DNA of 64,000 bases from Flavobacterium sp. (lineage in GTDB: Bacteria > Bacteroidota > Bacteroidia > Flavobacteriales > Flavobacteriaceae), in contig NZ_CP136574.1 of assembly GCF_035195345.1 (NCBI RefSeq), positions 1,291,870 to 1,355,869 of the forward strand. The letters are read 5' to 3'. Each line of letters begins with the position of its first letter. Position 1 is the first letter of the stretch. Position numbers and translations under genes: made by a program. The notes beneath the pieces are model-generated. The model had not been told where the DNA came from, did not search any database, and was given only the letters and a program-made list of their open reading frames with translations. Shown one piece after another: positions 18,160 through 27,323 of this stretch.

Positions 18160-21087
18160 TCATAACATAATTTTTTTTGTAAATATGCTACCGTTTTGAC
18201 TAAATATTTTTACTAAAACTACTTGGTCTGTGGCTTTGATTGCGTCTGTTTGAAAATTAGAGTTATTAATATCTCCTTTTTCATAAATTACCCGACCTTG
18301 TATATCAGAAACTATTACTTTACTTATTAAACTTATATTGCTTTTTATAAACAATGTTTCATAATTCATATATAATAAAACATTGTTTTCATTTAAAAAT
18401 AAATCTGAACTTAATTGTGGTTCTTTATAAACAATCTTAAAACGGTTATCAAAAGTCCCAACATCACTAGTAAAAGTGTAACTATTATTTTTTATATTGG
18501 TAATGGTTTCTAGCTGAAGATCTTTTATGAAAATATCTTGACTGCCATCAAATAGTCCGTCAACATCATATATTGAAATTGTAAAAACACCGGCTTCCGA
18601 AGCTTTAAAACCAAGAGAAACTTCATCATCAATTAAAAATGGCAAAGCTCTTCCTTGAATTGTATAATTAGAATTATTTAATACACTATAAAGATAACTT
18701 CCTGCACTTCCAAAACTTAAACCATCAAATCCGTTATCAATATCATTTGTAGCACCAGCTGCATAGCCTACTAAAATAGTATTTAATGGATTTGTAGGGT
18801 TGGATAAATTTAACCAAATTCTATGCCTTTCTATATTGTATTCTGTTGAGGATATGGAAGATGTTGAACTCGTTCTGAAAAATTGATTGTCCGAATTACC
18901 TATACGCATTGAATTAGTAAAAGATAAATCTCCCAATTGTGTTGCCTTAACAAAAAAACCTTGTCCAACTTGAATTATACCATTTGGAATAACTGGACTA
19001 CTCCCCGTTCCTCCTGACCCTACAGATGCAGGAGTGCCACCCATTCCAGGATTCCATGTTGCATAATTAGTACCTGATGGAAAAACACCCACTGAATTCA
19101 TAGATAGTGTATGCGCATAAAAATATAGTGTACCCGTAATTTTATCACTATTAGCACTAATAAATGTACTTCCATCAATTGTTGATGGATAAGGATTGCC
19201 AACACCATTATAACCAACAGTTGAAACTGAATATAATATATTACCATTATTTGGCGTTCCCACAAAACTACCACTCCACTCAGAAGGATTAGTGCCCCAA
19301 TTGTTCGGCGCACGAATACCAATTGCTTTCGCAAGTGGAAAAGTAGAAGTCATGCCAATAGGCGAAAAACTATTAGAAACTGTATTGTAAACATAGAACC
19401 TATTCGATAATGTTTGTGGTGAAAACTGTTGAAGAGTTTGCTGACCTGTTACCGGAGTTGACCATAAAGTATGATCTAGTCTAACAATAGGAGCAGAATT
19501 TCGATTCACAATAATATTCCCACTATTTGTTACATCATTTATTTGAATTAAATTAGCATTGTTTTCAACTATTAAACTTGAACCAGAATCAACACTTAAG
19601 TTGTTAACAATCGTTAAATCAATCCCCGAACCTACAATTACATTTGCTGAATTATTAATATGACAGCTACATGCTATTAAATCAGAAGTTAGTATTTTGT
19701 CTTCTGAAAAAATGATATCCTTAGTCGAATCCGGCTCACCATTACTCCAAAAATTTCCATCCCAAACTGAACTTCCTCCAATTAAAATTTCAACAACATT
19801 AGAATAAGCAATGGGCACACAAATCCCACTTTCAACTACAGCTCTAAAATAGGTGTTACTTGTCAAATTTCCAATTTCAACTCCTGTTAAGGAATTAGTT
19901 GTATTTATAATATCTGTGACATTTGAAGAAAAATCAATATTAGTAGATTTTTGCCATTTAATAACAGATCCTGAATTACCAGTTAAATTCAAATCATTTG
20001 GCTTTGTACCAAAACAGATTGTTTGATTTGAAGACGCATTACCTCCAAATGCTATTTCGGATGAATAGACTGCTGTTATATCCTTTCGTATATAATTATT
20101 TGAAATAGCTGTTGCTGTATTAGTAACATAAATTTTATTAATATTATTATTTCTAAAATCCCATCGATAATTAATTGTAGGCCAATTTTGAATAGATCTT
20201 AAATCTAAACTACTTAAAAAATTATTTGAACAGTCTATTACATAAAATATTGAACTTGAACATAAATTCAAACTTGTCAATTGATTATTTTTACAATTTA
20301 AACCTAATAAATTTGGACAAAAAGTTAAATCTAAACTTGTTAAAAAATTATTTTGGCATTGTAAATTATTTAAATTAGTTAACTGACTTACATCTAATTC
20401 TGTTAATAGATTATCACCACAGCTTACTGATTCTAATTGACTTAATCCATTAAAATTCAAATTACTTATTTGGTTATTTTCACATCCAAAAGCACCTAAA
20501 TTAACTAATGTACTAATATCAATAGTACTTAAATTATTGCCCCCAAGACCTAAATAAGCTAATGTAGTAAGGTGACTTACATCAATAGAGTCAAAATTAT
20601 TATCCCCTAATTGTAAATCTATTAAACTTGTTAATCCACTCAAATTAATATCTGCCAAATTATTTCCATAAAGTTCTAACATCTGTAAATTTGAAAGACC
20701 CGAAACATTAATGCTTGTCAACAAATTATTAGTTATAAAAACCAATTCTAAATTAGTTAACATACTTAAATCAACTTCTGTAACTAAATTATCTTCACAA
20801 AATAAAGCCTTTAAACTAATAAAATCTTGTATCCCTTCCAAACTAGAAATTCCATAAAATTGAAGATTTAATTCTTCAATAGTATTAATCTCATCAGTTA
20901 AAATTTGATGATCAATAATTGGATTTGAATCAAATCCAAAATCAATAAGTGCCTGCTCAAAATTTTCATCTGGAATAAATGTATATTCTTGAGCTATTGA
21001 AGTATGAGAAATTAATAGAAAAAGAATAATTCTAAAAAAAAGAGTCGACGGTTTTACTTTTTTACTTAAAAAGTTTAATAATTTCAT
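18160..21087 (-). CDS. T9SS-exported leucine-rich repeat protein
   Basis: 975 residues. After a signal peptide (to about residue 32, ending TSIAQ) comes the FIPDENFEQALID cap common to flavobacterial LRR surface proteins. About twelve LRRs of 20-22 residues follow (pattern LxxLxxLxCxNNxLTSLDLS) to about residue 340. An Ig-like linker and the shared C-terminal region that opens VWDGNFWSNGEPDS come next. It ends with a T9SS sorting-like domain (VSDIQGRVIYE ... SIFTKKIML). LRR proteins of this type mediate protein or surface contact; the target is unknown. It is transcribed divergently from the PAS-LuxR regulator. Confidence 0.88.
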   Translation of the reverse strand: MKLLNFLSKKVKPSTLFFRIILFLLISHTSIAQEYTFIPDENFEQALIDFGFDSNPIIDHQILTDEINTIEELNLQFYGISSLEGIQDFISLKALFCEDNLVTEVDLSMLTNLELVFITNNLLTSINVSGLSNLQMLELYGNNLADINLSGLTSLIDLQLGDNNFDSIDVSHLTTLAYLGLGGNNLSTIDISTLVNLGAFGCENNQISNLNFNGLSQLESVSCGDNLLTELDVSQLTNLNNLQCQNNFLTSLDLTFCPNLLGLNCKNNQLTSLNLCSSSIFYVIDCSNNFLSSLDLRSIQNWPTINYRWDFRNNNINKIYVTNTATAISNNYIRKDITAVYSSEIAFGGNASSNQTICFGTKPNDLNLTGNSGSVIKWQKSTNIDFSSNVTDIINTTNSLTGVEIGNLTSNTYFRAVVESGICVPIAYSNVVEILIGGSSVWDGNFWSNGEPDSTKDIIFSEDKILTSDLIACSCHINNSANVIVGSGIDLTIVNNLSVDSGSSLIVENNANLIQINDVTNSGNIIVNRNSAPIVRLDHTLWSTPVTGQQTLQQFSPQTLSNRFYVYNTVSNSFSPIGMTSTFPLAKAIGIRAPNNWGTNPSEWSGSFVGTPNNGNILYSVSTVGYNGVGNPYPSTIDGSTFISANSDKITGTLYFYAHTLSMNSVGVFPSGTNYATWNPGMGGTPASVGSGGTGSSPVIPNGIIQVGQGFFVKATQLGDLSFTNSMRIGNSDNQFFRTSSTSSISSTEYNIERHRIWLNLSNPTNPLNTILVGYAAGATNDIDNGFDGLSFGSAGSYLYSVLNNSNYTIQGRALPFLIDDEVSLGFKASEAGVFTISIYDVDGLFDGSQDIFIKDLQLETITNIKNNSYTFTSDVGTFDNRFKIVYKEPQLSSDLFLNENNVLLYMNYETLFIKSNISLISKVIVSDIQGRVIYEKGDINNSNFQTDAIKATDQVVLVKIFSQNGSIFTKKIML

Positions 21088-21256
21088 TTATTTAACAATC
21101 TTTAAAATTTATACTAAAAAACATATTTAAATATGGAAATTTTTATTAAATTAAATCTTCTAATTCAAAAAAATATAAAATCAATTAAAACTTACTTTAT
21201 ACTTCAAATAATTGATATTGCAAATTTTGACATATAATTAAGATTATAAAATAACT

Positions 21257-21292
21257 ATAAATATGTATTTTTACTTATAAATATGTATTTTA
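21257..21292 (+). promoter_or_regulatory. Paired direct repeat TATAAATATGTATTTT
   Basis: Two copies of TATAAATATGTATTTT start exactly 20 nt apart (21257 and 21277), about two DNA helical turns. They lie in the divergent region between the LRR gene (start 21087) and the PAS-LuxR gene (start 21353). The core matches single sites at 8121 and 18000. Tandem sites at this spacing fit a dimer binding one DNA face. Confidence 0.5.
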
Positions 21293-21352
21293 AAACTTAT
21301 TTTTGTAATTTAGGCTAATCTTTAGTTTATTTATTCTAATATAAATTTAATT

Positions 21353-22117
21353 ATGACTGATTTATTCAATGAATATTTAAAAATGCGTACAAAAATATTG
21401 AAACAAGGAAGTTTAATTTTAGAAAAAGAATTAAAGGAAAATCTAGAAACTAAACTTGTTAATATTTTTACAGTTGGTGAATATTATTATACCATTTGCA
21501 ATCTGGAAGAAGGTGTTTTTGAATATGTTCATCCTTCTATAACAAATATTTTAGGTTTTGATAATGATAACTTAAGTTACGAGTTTTTTTTTAAAAGAAT
21601 TCATCCTGACGATGTTGGATATTTTTTAGATTTTGAACAAAAAGTAGTTGATTTTTTTACTTCCTTACCAGCAGATGAAGTACCGAAATACAAAACTAGA
21701 TTTGATTTTAGAATTCAAAAACTTGACGGAGAATACATTAGAATTTTACATCAAGCTATACCAATTCAATGCAAAGATGATGGTGGTGTTATTAGAACTT
21801 TAGTTGTACATACCGATATTTCAAACTTAAAAACAACAAATAAATCAAAATTATCTTTTATTGGACTTGAAGGAGTTCAATCCTATATTGATGTTTCAGT
21901 TGATTCTTTTTTTAGTGTTTCAAAAATTAAATTAACCAAAAGAGAAAAAGAAATTTTAATTTTGCTTGCTAATGGTAAAAGCAGTATTAATATTTCTAAA
22001 GAACTATATTTAAGCAAATACACTATCGATAAACATCGTAATAATATGCTTTTGAAATTTGGAACAAATAATATAACTGAACTCATTTCAATAGCAATAA
22101 ACGAAGGTTGGATTTAA
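21353..22117 (+). CDS. PAS-LuxR family transcriptional regulator
   Basis: 254 residues. A PAS_3-type fold spans about residues 40-160 (EYVHPSITNILGFD ... RIHPDD ... YIRILHQAIPI), with the LVVHTDIS ending usual for PAS_3. The C-terminal LuxR-type HTH, about 192-254, holds LTKREKEILILLANGKS and LSKYTIDKHRNNML. There is no receiver domain or membrane segment, so it is a one-component cytoplasmic regulator whose signal enters through PAS. It is divergent from the LRR-T9SS gene with paired direct repeats in between, and the same core occurs near other T9SS genes here. It may therefore control this surface-protein set (inference). Confidence 0.88.
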   Translation: MTDLFNEYLKMRTKILKQGSLILEKELKENLETKLVNIFTVGEYYYTICNLEEGVFEYVHPSITNILGFDNDNLSYEFFFKRIHPDDVGYFLDFEQKVVDFFTSLPADEVPKYKTRFDFRIQKLDGEYIRILHQAIPIQCKDDGGVIRTLVVHTDISNLKTTNKSKLSFIGLEGVQSYIDVSVDSFFSVSKIKLTKREKEILILLANGKSSINISKELYLSKYTIDKHRNNMLLKFGTNNITELISIAINEGWI

Positions 22118-22137
22118 ATTAACAAAATAATCTTATT

Positions 22138-22854
22138 GTGAATAACAGAATTTTACACAAAGAAAATTCACGTGGCAATGCAAATCATGGCTGGTTAAAT
22201 GCATACCATAGCTTTAGTTTTGCTAGCTGGTTTAATCCTGAAAGAATTCAATTTGGCATGCTTCGTGTATTAAACGATGATACCGTAGCTGCAGGAATGG
22301 GATTTGGAACGCATCCACACGATAACATGGAAATTATAACAATTCCACTTGAAGGCGATTTGGCTCACAAAGACAGTATGGGAAATGCCGCAACCATCAA
22401 AACAGGAGATGTGCAAGTAATGAGTGCTGGAACAGGAATCCAACACAGTGAGTTCAACCCAAATCACGACCAACATACAAAATTGTTCCAAATTTGGTTG
22501 TTTCCAAAATATAGAAATGTCGAACCTCGTTACCAACAAATTACATTAGACCAATCGTTACAAAAAAATAATTTCGCTCAAATTCTATCTCCAAATCCTG
22601 ATGATGCAGGTGTTTGGATTCATCAAGATGCTTGGTTTTATTTAAGTGATTTTGACAAAGATTTCTCTAAAAAACTATCACTTAAAAAAGAAGGAAACGG
22701 TTTTTACATCATGACAATTGAAGGAGAAATTGAAGTAAATGGCGAAAAACTAGAAAGAAGAGATGCTATTGGGATTTGGGCAACCAATGAAATTGAAATC
22801 AAAGCCAATATTGATTCAAAGTTTTTAGTGATGGAAATTCCTATGGAGCAATAA
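22138..22854 (+). CDS. Pirin family protein (YhaK-like)
   Basis: 238 residues, bicupin pirin family. The start is a GTG at 22138: the N-terminus (NNRILHKENSRGNANHGWL) matches family starts and no upstream ATG fits. Metal-binding residues of the first cupin are visible in GFGTHPHDNMEII and GIQHSEFN (two His, one His, one Glu). Relatives such as YhaK and YhhW act as quercetin dioxygenases in vitro; the physiological role is unclear. It follows the PAS-LuxR gene by 20 bp and could be read through from it. Confidence 0.9.
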   Translation: MNNRILHKENSRGNANHGWLNAYHSFSFASWFNPERIQFGMLRVLNDDTVAAGMGFGTHPHDNMEIITIPLEGDLAHKDSMGNAATIKTGDVQVMSAGTGIQHSEFNPNHDQHTKLFQIWLFPKYRNVEPRYQQITLDQSLQKNNFAQILSPNPDDAGVWIHQDAWFYLSDFDKDFSKKLSLKKEGNGFYIMTIEGEIEVNGEKLERRDAIGIWATNEIEIKANIDSKFLVMEIPMEQ

Positions 22855-22899
22855 ATGGTGTTACATGTTTCGTTTTTAGTATTCCTTTAAAAAAAATAC

Positions 22900-22907
22900 T
22901 ATTTTTG
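22900..22907 (+). promoter_or_regulatory. -7 promoter element TATTTTTG before fabD
   Basis: Matches the Bacteroidota -7 consensus TAnnTTTG, 57 nt before the fabD start. No good -33 TTG lies at the standard distance, so only the -7 element is supported. Confidence 0.4.
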
Positions 22908-22917
22908 CTTAAGTTTT

Positions 22918-22960
22918 GAGTTTAACTTTAAACTCACAAACCTTAAACTTTTAAACTAAA
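22918..22960. repeat. AAGTTTAAA-type intergenic repeat
   Basis: A perfect 8-bp hairpin (GAGTTTAA-ct-TTAAACTC, 22918-22935) is followed by more TTAAAC units. The same short word recurs at 27181-27212 and 50096-50150, each just before a gene start. It looks like a low-complexity dispersed repeat. Confidence 0.45.
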
Positions 22961-22963
22961 AAC

Positions 22964-23836
22964 ATGAAAGCATACGTATTTCCAGGTCAAGGAGCACAAT
23001 TCTCAGGAATGGGAAAAGATTTATATGAAAATTCGGCATTAGCCAAAGAATTATTCGAAAAAGCCAATGAAATTTTAGGTTTTAGAATTACCGACATTAT
23101 GTTCGAAGGAACTGCAGAAGAATTAAAAGAAACTAAAGTTACGCAACCAGCTGTTTTTTTACATTCGGTAATTTTAGCAAAAACATTAGACAATTTTAAA
23201 CCTGAAATGGTTGCTGGACATTCGTTAGGCGAATTTTCAGCATTAGTTGCTAATGGTGCCTTATCATTTGAAGACGGATTAAAATTAGTTTCACAAAGAG
23301 CAATTGCCATGCAAAAAGCATGTGAAATTAAACCATCAACTATGGCTGCAGTTTTAAATTTAGACGATCAAATTGTGGAAGATATTTGCGCTTCGATTGA
23401 TGGAGTTGTGGTGGCTGCAAATTATAACTGTCCAGGACAATTAGTGATTTCTGGCGAATACAAAGCCGTAGAATTAGCTTGCGAAAAAATGAAAGAAGCG
23501 GGCGCAAAACGAGCATTAATTTTACCTGTTGGTGGCGCTTTTCACTCACCAATGATGGAACCAGCAAGAGAAGAACTAGCTGCCGCAATTGAAGCAACAA
23601 CTTTTTCAACTCCAATTTGCCCAGTATACCAAAATGTAACCGCAAATGCAGTTTCTGATGCAAATGAAATCAAGAAAAACTTAATCATACAATTAACGGC
23701 TCCCGTAAAATGGACACAATCTGTACAACAAATGATTGCAGATGGCGCAACAAGTTTTACTGAAGTTGGCCCAGGAAAAGTATTAGTTGGATTGGTAAAT
23801 AAAATCAATAAAGAAGTCGAAACTATTTCTGCTTAA
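22964..23836 (+). CDS. fabD: Malonyl CoA-acyl carrier protein transacylase
   Basis: 290 residues, normal length for FabD. It moves malonyl from CoA to acyl carrier protein to start fatty acid synthesis. The N-terminal PGQGAQ loop, the nucleophile Ser87 in GHSLGE, Arg112 in SQRAIAMQ and His194 in GAFHSPMM form the expected catalytic set. A GPGKVLVGL motif lies near the end. It stands alone with its own probable promoter and a terminator hairpin. Confidence 0.97.
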   Translation: MKAYVFPGQGAQFSGMGKDLYENSALAKELFEKANEILGFRITDIMFEGTAEELKETKVTQPAVFLHSVILAKTLDNFKPEMVAGHSLGEFSALVANGALSFEDGLKLVSQRAIAMQKACEIKPSTMAAVLNLDDQIVEDICASIDGVVVAANYNCPGQLVISGEYKAVELACEKMKEAGAKRALILPVGGAFHSPMMEPAREELAAAIEATTFSTPICPVYQNVTANAVSDANEIKKNLIIQLTAPVKWTQSVQQMIADGATSFTEVGPGKVLVGLVNKINKEVETISA

Positions 23837-23860
23837 TCATATAAATACTTAAAATATTAA

Positions 23861-23894
23861 ATTCCTCATGAAGTTTTATTCGTGAGGAATTTTT
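23861..23894 (+). terminator. Intrinsic terminator after fabD
   Basis: ATTCCTCA pairs with TGAGGAAT around a 14-nt loop, followed by a T run. It lies 24 nt after the fabD stop. Confidence 0.75.
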
Positions 23895-23914
23895 ATTTTT
23901 GAGAAAAAGAAAAA

Positions 23915-24613
23915 ATGAAAAATCTAATTACTCTTTTCAAATCAATTGAAGCCGCAAAAGTTATTGCTCCAGAAATTGATTATTCTAAATATGTTCCGTT
24001 GAATTTATCTGTTACGAATCCTGAGTTGAGTCAATATAAATTAGAAACCTCTCAAGATTATGAAATTTTCATCCAAAAACATTTAGATAAAAATGATGGC
24101 AAAATTGCCTTTGGAGGGTACATTGAAACTCGAAATTTGTACCAAAGAAGTACCGTTTTTAAAAACAATGCTACCGAAGAACGAAACATTCATATAGGAT
24201 TAGATTTATGGATTAATGAGTCGGCAACAATTCATGCTGCATTAGATGGTAAAATTCACAGTTTTCAAAACAATAGAGCACTTGGTGATTATGGGCCAAC
24301 AATTATTTTAAAACATGAAGTAGAAGGAATCAAATTCCACACGCTTTATGGACATTTAAGCGAAGTAAGTTTAATTGAAAAAAAAGTAGGAAAAGTTATA
24401 AAAAAAGGAGAGCAAATTGCCACTTTAGGGTTGCCACCAATTAATGGCGACTACGCACCGCACTTGCATTTTCAAATCATTATTGACATGGAAGAAAAAA
24501 CTGGAGATTACCCAGGAGTTTGTAGTGAAAGAACAATTGCATATTATACCAACAATTGCCCAAATCCAAATTTTCTATTAAAAATAATGAAAAAAAATTT
24601 GGGTGTTCTCTAA
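23915..24613 (+). CDS. M23 family metallopeptidase (LytM-type)
   Basis: 232 residues. The LytM zinc site is complete: His93 and Asp97 in NIHIGLDLW, with His147 in LYGHLS and His183/His185 in PHLHFQI. Such enzymes cut peptidoglycan cross-links. Unusually there is no signal peptide or membrane helix in this reading, and the first 60 residues are not hydrophobic. It may therefore act inside the cell, leave by an unknown route, or have a different substrate; flavobacterial relatives are often annotated as peptidoglycan DD-metallopeptidases. It is followed at 43 bp by a small lipoprotein gene. Confidence 0.85.
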   Translation: MKNLITLFKSIEAAKVIAPEIDYSKYVPLNLSVTNPELSQYKLETSQDYEIFIQKHLDKNDGKIAFGGYIETRNLYQRSTVFKNNATEERNIHIGLDLWINESATIHAALDGKIHSFQNNRALGDYGPTIILKHEVEGIKFHTLYGHLSEVSLIEKKVGKVIKKGEQIATLGLPPINGDYAPHLHFQIIIDMEEKTGDYPGVCSERTIAYYTNNCPNPNFLLKIMKKNLGVL

Positions 24614-24656
24614 CATATTTTGTACCTTTAAGATGTTAAATTCTTAATATATAAAT

Positions 24657-24908
24657 ATGAGAAAGGTATTTTTAGGATTAGTAGTTTTAGCTTCTATTTC
24701 GTTTGCTTGCAAAGAAGAAACAAAAGAAAAAATAGTAGAAGCGAATGAAGCGGTTGGTGCTGAAATTGAAGAAAAAATGGACACTGCCTCTGTTAAAATA
24801 GACAAAGCAATAGACTCTTTACAATCAAAAACGGGAGACGTTTTAGAAAAAGGTGCTGAAAAATTAGACAAAGCAGCTGGCAAAATTAAAGAAGCAGCCC
24901 ATAAATAA
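24657..24908 (+). CDS. Small alpha-helical lipoprotein
   Basis: 83 residues. The signal peptide ends at a lipobox (SISFA-C, Cys18), so the mature protein is lipidated. The rest is a Lys/Glu/Ala-rich helix with repeating EKxxxAxxK patterns (residues 25-83), reminiscent of small stress or apolipoprotein-like proteins. No known function. It lies in front of a bidirectional terminator. Confidence 0.75.
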   Translation: MRKVFLGLVVLASISFACKEETKEKIVEANEAVGAEIEEKMDTASVKIDKAIDSLQSKTGDVLEKGAEKLDKAAGKIKEAAHK

Positions 24909-24910
24909 TA

Positions 24911-24942
24911 AGAAATCCCAAGTTACAAAACTTGGGATTTCT
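24911..24942. terminator. Bidirectional intrinsic terminator
   Basis: A perfect 14-bp stem, AGAAATCCCAAGTT with AACTTGGGATTTCT, and a 4-nt loop, filling the gap between convergent genes. Confidence 0.9.
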
Positions 24943-25956
24943 TTATATTCTAATCTTTTGTTCCCATTTCCATGCACTTGACAGAGCATCTTCTAAGGAT
25001 AATTCTGCTTTCCAGCCTAGAACATTATTCGCTTTATCAGTGTTAGCATAAGCTTCAATTACATCGCCTTCTCTCCTACCAACAATCTGATAGTTTAATT
25101 TTTTTTGAGAAACTTTTTCAAAAGCAGTAATTACTTCTAAAACCGAACTTCCAGTTCCTGTCCCTAAATTAAAGATTTCAACTTTTGTTATATTTTGTTT
25201 ATTCAACAAACGTTGCAGAGCAATTACATGAGCTTTTGCTAAATCAACCACATGAATATAATCTCTAATTGCCGTTCCATCTGAAGTTGGATAATCACTT
25301 CCGAAAACTGATAATTTTTCACGAAGTCCAATAGCCGTTTGTGTAATAAATGGCACTAAATTCTGAGGAACACCTATAGGTAATTCACCTATTTCAGCTG
25401 AAGGATGCGCTCCAATCGGATTAAAATATCGTAATAAAATCGAATTGATATTAGTTACTTTGGCTATATCCGTGATGATTTCTTCCCCTATTTGCTTGGT
25501 ATTACCATAAGGTGACATCGCAACTTGAATTGGAGCATTTTCAGTAATTGGCATAGATTCGGCTTGACCATAAACGGTACAAGACGAACTAAAAATAAAG
25601 GATACTTCTGGTTTTTTTTGTAATTCTTGAAGCAAATACACTAAAGAATTAATATTATTTTCATAATACAACAAAGGATTTTCAACACTTTCTCCTACCG
25701 CTTTTGAAGCTGCAAAATGAATCACTCCTGAAATATCTGGGTATTTCGAAAAAAAAATTTGAACCGCTGATTTATCTCTTAAATCAACATTTTCAAACAG
25801 TGGTTTTTTTCCTGTTATACGCTCAATTCCATCCAAAACACCAATAGATGAATTAGAAAGGTTATCTATCGCAATTACATCAAAACCTTTATTTTGCAAT
25901 TCCACAACCGTGTGCGAACCAATAAATCCTAAACCACCTGTAACTAATATTTTCAT
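24943..25956 (-). CDS. galE: UDP-glucose 4-epimerase
   Basis: 337 residues from the ATG at 25956, chosen because MKILVTGGLGFIGSH is the family N-terminus; an upstream ATG adds seven unlikely residues. It interconverts UDP-glucose and UDP-galactose. The NAD-binding GGLGFIG loop is at 7-13, the catalytic SSSCTVYG segment at about 123-130, and the active pair Tyr150-x3-Lys154 in SPYGNTKQ. Downstream in the same direction from a nucleotide-sugar aminotransferase gene (88 bp), which fits a role in surface polysaccharide precursors. Confidence 0.95.
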   Translation of the reverse strand: MKILVTGGLGFIGSHTVVELQNKGFDVIAIDNLSNSSIGVLDGIERITGKKPLFENVDLRDKSAVQIFFSKYPDISGVIHFAASKAVGESVENPLLYYENNINSLVYLLQELQKKPEVSFIFSSSCTVYGQAESMPITENAPIQVAMSPYGNTKQIGEEIITDIAKVTNINSILLRYFNPIGAHPSAEIGELPIGVPQNLVPFITQTAIGLREKLSVFGSDYPTSDGTAIRDYIHVVDLAKAHVIALQRLLNKQNITKVEIFNLGTGTGSSVLEVITAFEKVSQKKLNYQIVGRREGDVIEAYANTDKANNVLGWKAELSLEDALSSAWKWEQKIRI

Positions 25957-26044
25957 GTTATTTTGTTGTACAGACATTGCACTGCAATGCCTCCTTATCT
26001 ATATAATTAATGATAAAAATCGTTGCATTACAACGATTCTACAA

Positions 26045-27172
26045 TTAAACAAATTCTAAAATTGCGTCTATAATAAATTTAATTTGATCGTCGTCTAACT
26101 CCGTATGCATTGGCAACGCAATTACTTCTTTTACCAATTGATTAGTAATTGGAAAATCAGCTTCATTATAACGAGTATCTGCGTACGCTTTTTGACTATG
26201 TAATGGAATTGGATAATAAATTGCACATGGAATTCCTTTACCCTGTAAATGTTCCAATAAACCATCACGCTTTCCGTTTAAAATTCGGATTACGTATTGA
26301 TGAAATACGTGACAATCACAAGAATCACAAATAGTTGGCGCCCAAATATTTGGATTTACACTTAAAGCCAAACTATATTTTCTTGCGGCATCTTGACGTG
26401 CTTTGTTGTACGTATCTAAATGTGGTAATTTTGCTTTCAAAACACCCGCTTGGATACTATCTAAACGTGAATTTACACCTACCACATCATGATGATATCT
26501 TTCATACATTCCGTGATTTACAATTCCTCTGATTTTATGTGCTAAAGCATCATCATTCGTAAAAATTGCTCCACCATCACCATAACATCCTAAGTTTTTA
26601 GATGGGAAAAATGAAGTTGCAGCTACATGACCAATAGTTCCTACTTTCTTTTTAGAACCATCTTTTGAAGTGTAATCAGCTCCAATAGCTTGTGCATTAT
26701 CTTCAATAACATATAAATTATGCTCCTTAGCAATTTCCATAATCGCATCCATATTCGCAGCGCGACCAAATAAATGTACAGGAACAATTGCTTTTGTTTT
26801 TGGCGTAATAGCTTTACGAATTCCGTCAAGCGAAATATTCATATTATTCATATCAACATCTACTAAAACTGGAGTTAATTGCAATAACGCAATAACTTCC
26901 ACTGTTGCAGCGAATGTAAAATCGGCTGTAATTACTTCGTCGCCTGGTTGTAAATCCAATCCCATCATGGCAATTTGCAACGCATCGGTTCCGTTAGCAC
27001 ATGGAATTACATGTTTTACTCCCAAATATTTTTCTAAATCTGCCTGAAATTGTTGAACCAAAGGTCCATTAATGTATGTACTCGTATCTAAAACCTCTTG
27101 AATAGAAGCATTCACTTCTTCTTTTATTTTTTCGTATTGACTTTTTAAGTCAACCATCTGTAATTTTCTCAT
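26045..27172 (-). CDS. DegT/DnrJ/EryC1/StrS family sugar aminotransferase
   Basis: 375 residues, a PLP-dependent aminotransferase that converts keto-sugar nucleotides to amino-sugar nucleotides for LPS or glycan synthesis. Family landmarks are INGPLVQQFQ, the CANGTDALQIA phosphate loop, VIEDNAQAIGA (Asp pairing with the PLP ring) and the Schiff-base Lys192 in FFPSKNLGCYGDGG. It is close to WlbC/WbpE-like enzymes of UDP-diNAcA pathways, but the substrate cannot be fixed. It is placed before galE in the same direction. Confidence 0.93.
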   Translation of the reverse strand: MRKLQMVDLKSQYEKIKEEVNASIQEVLDTSTYINGPLVQQFQADLEKYLGVKHVIPCANGTDALQIAMMGLDLQPGDEVITADFTFAATVEVIALLQLTPVLVDVDMNNMNISLDGIRKAITPKTKAIVPVHLFGRAANMDAIMEIAKEHNLYVIEDNAQAIGADYTSKDGSKKKVGTIGHVAATSFFPSKNLGCYGDGGAIFTNDDALAHKIRGIVNHGMYERYHHDVVGVNSRLDSIQAGVLKAKLPHLDTYNKARQDAARKYSLALSVNPNIWAPTICDSCDCHVFHQYVIRILNGKRDGLLEHLQGKGIPCAIYYPIPLHSQKAYADTRYNEADFPITNQLVKEVIALPMHTELDDDQIKFIIDAILEFV

Positions 27173-27180
27173 TAAAAATA

Positions 27181-27212
27181 AGTTTAAAAGTTTAAAGTTT
27201 AAAAGTTTAAAG
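27181..27212. repeat. Short tandem GTTTAAA repeat
   Basis: Four GTTTAAA units in 32 nt, directly upstream of the aminotransferase start, of the same type as at 22918-22960 and 50096-50150. Confidence 0.5.
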
Positions 27213-27323
27213 TCGATTCACCTTAATTTTTTCTTTTAACAAGAACAAAAATAGTCAATAATTGATTAGTTGGCAATGTATTTTCACAAAGAAACTGTAT
27301 TTTCGCAATAGATATTTATCAAC

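Noticed and set aside
25957..25977. Upstream start for galE
   Set aside because: The added residues MSVQQNN precede the conserved Rossmann start MKILVTGG and have no support in the family.
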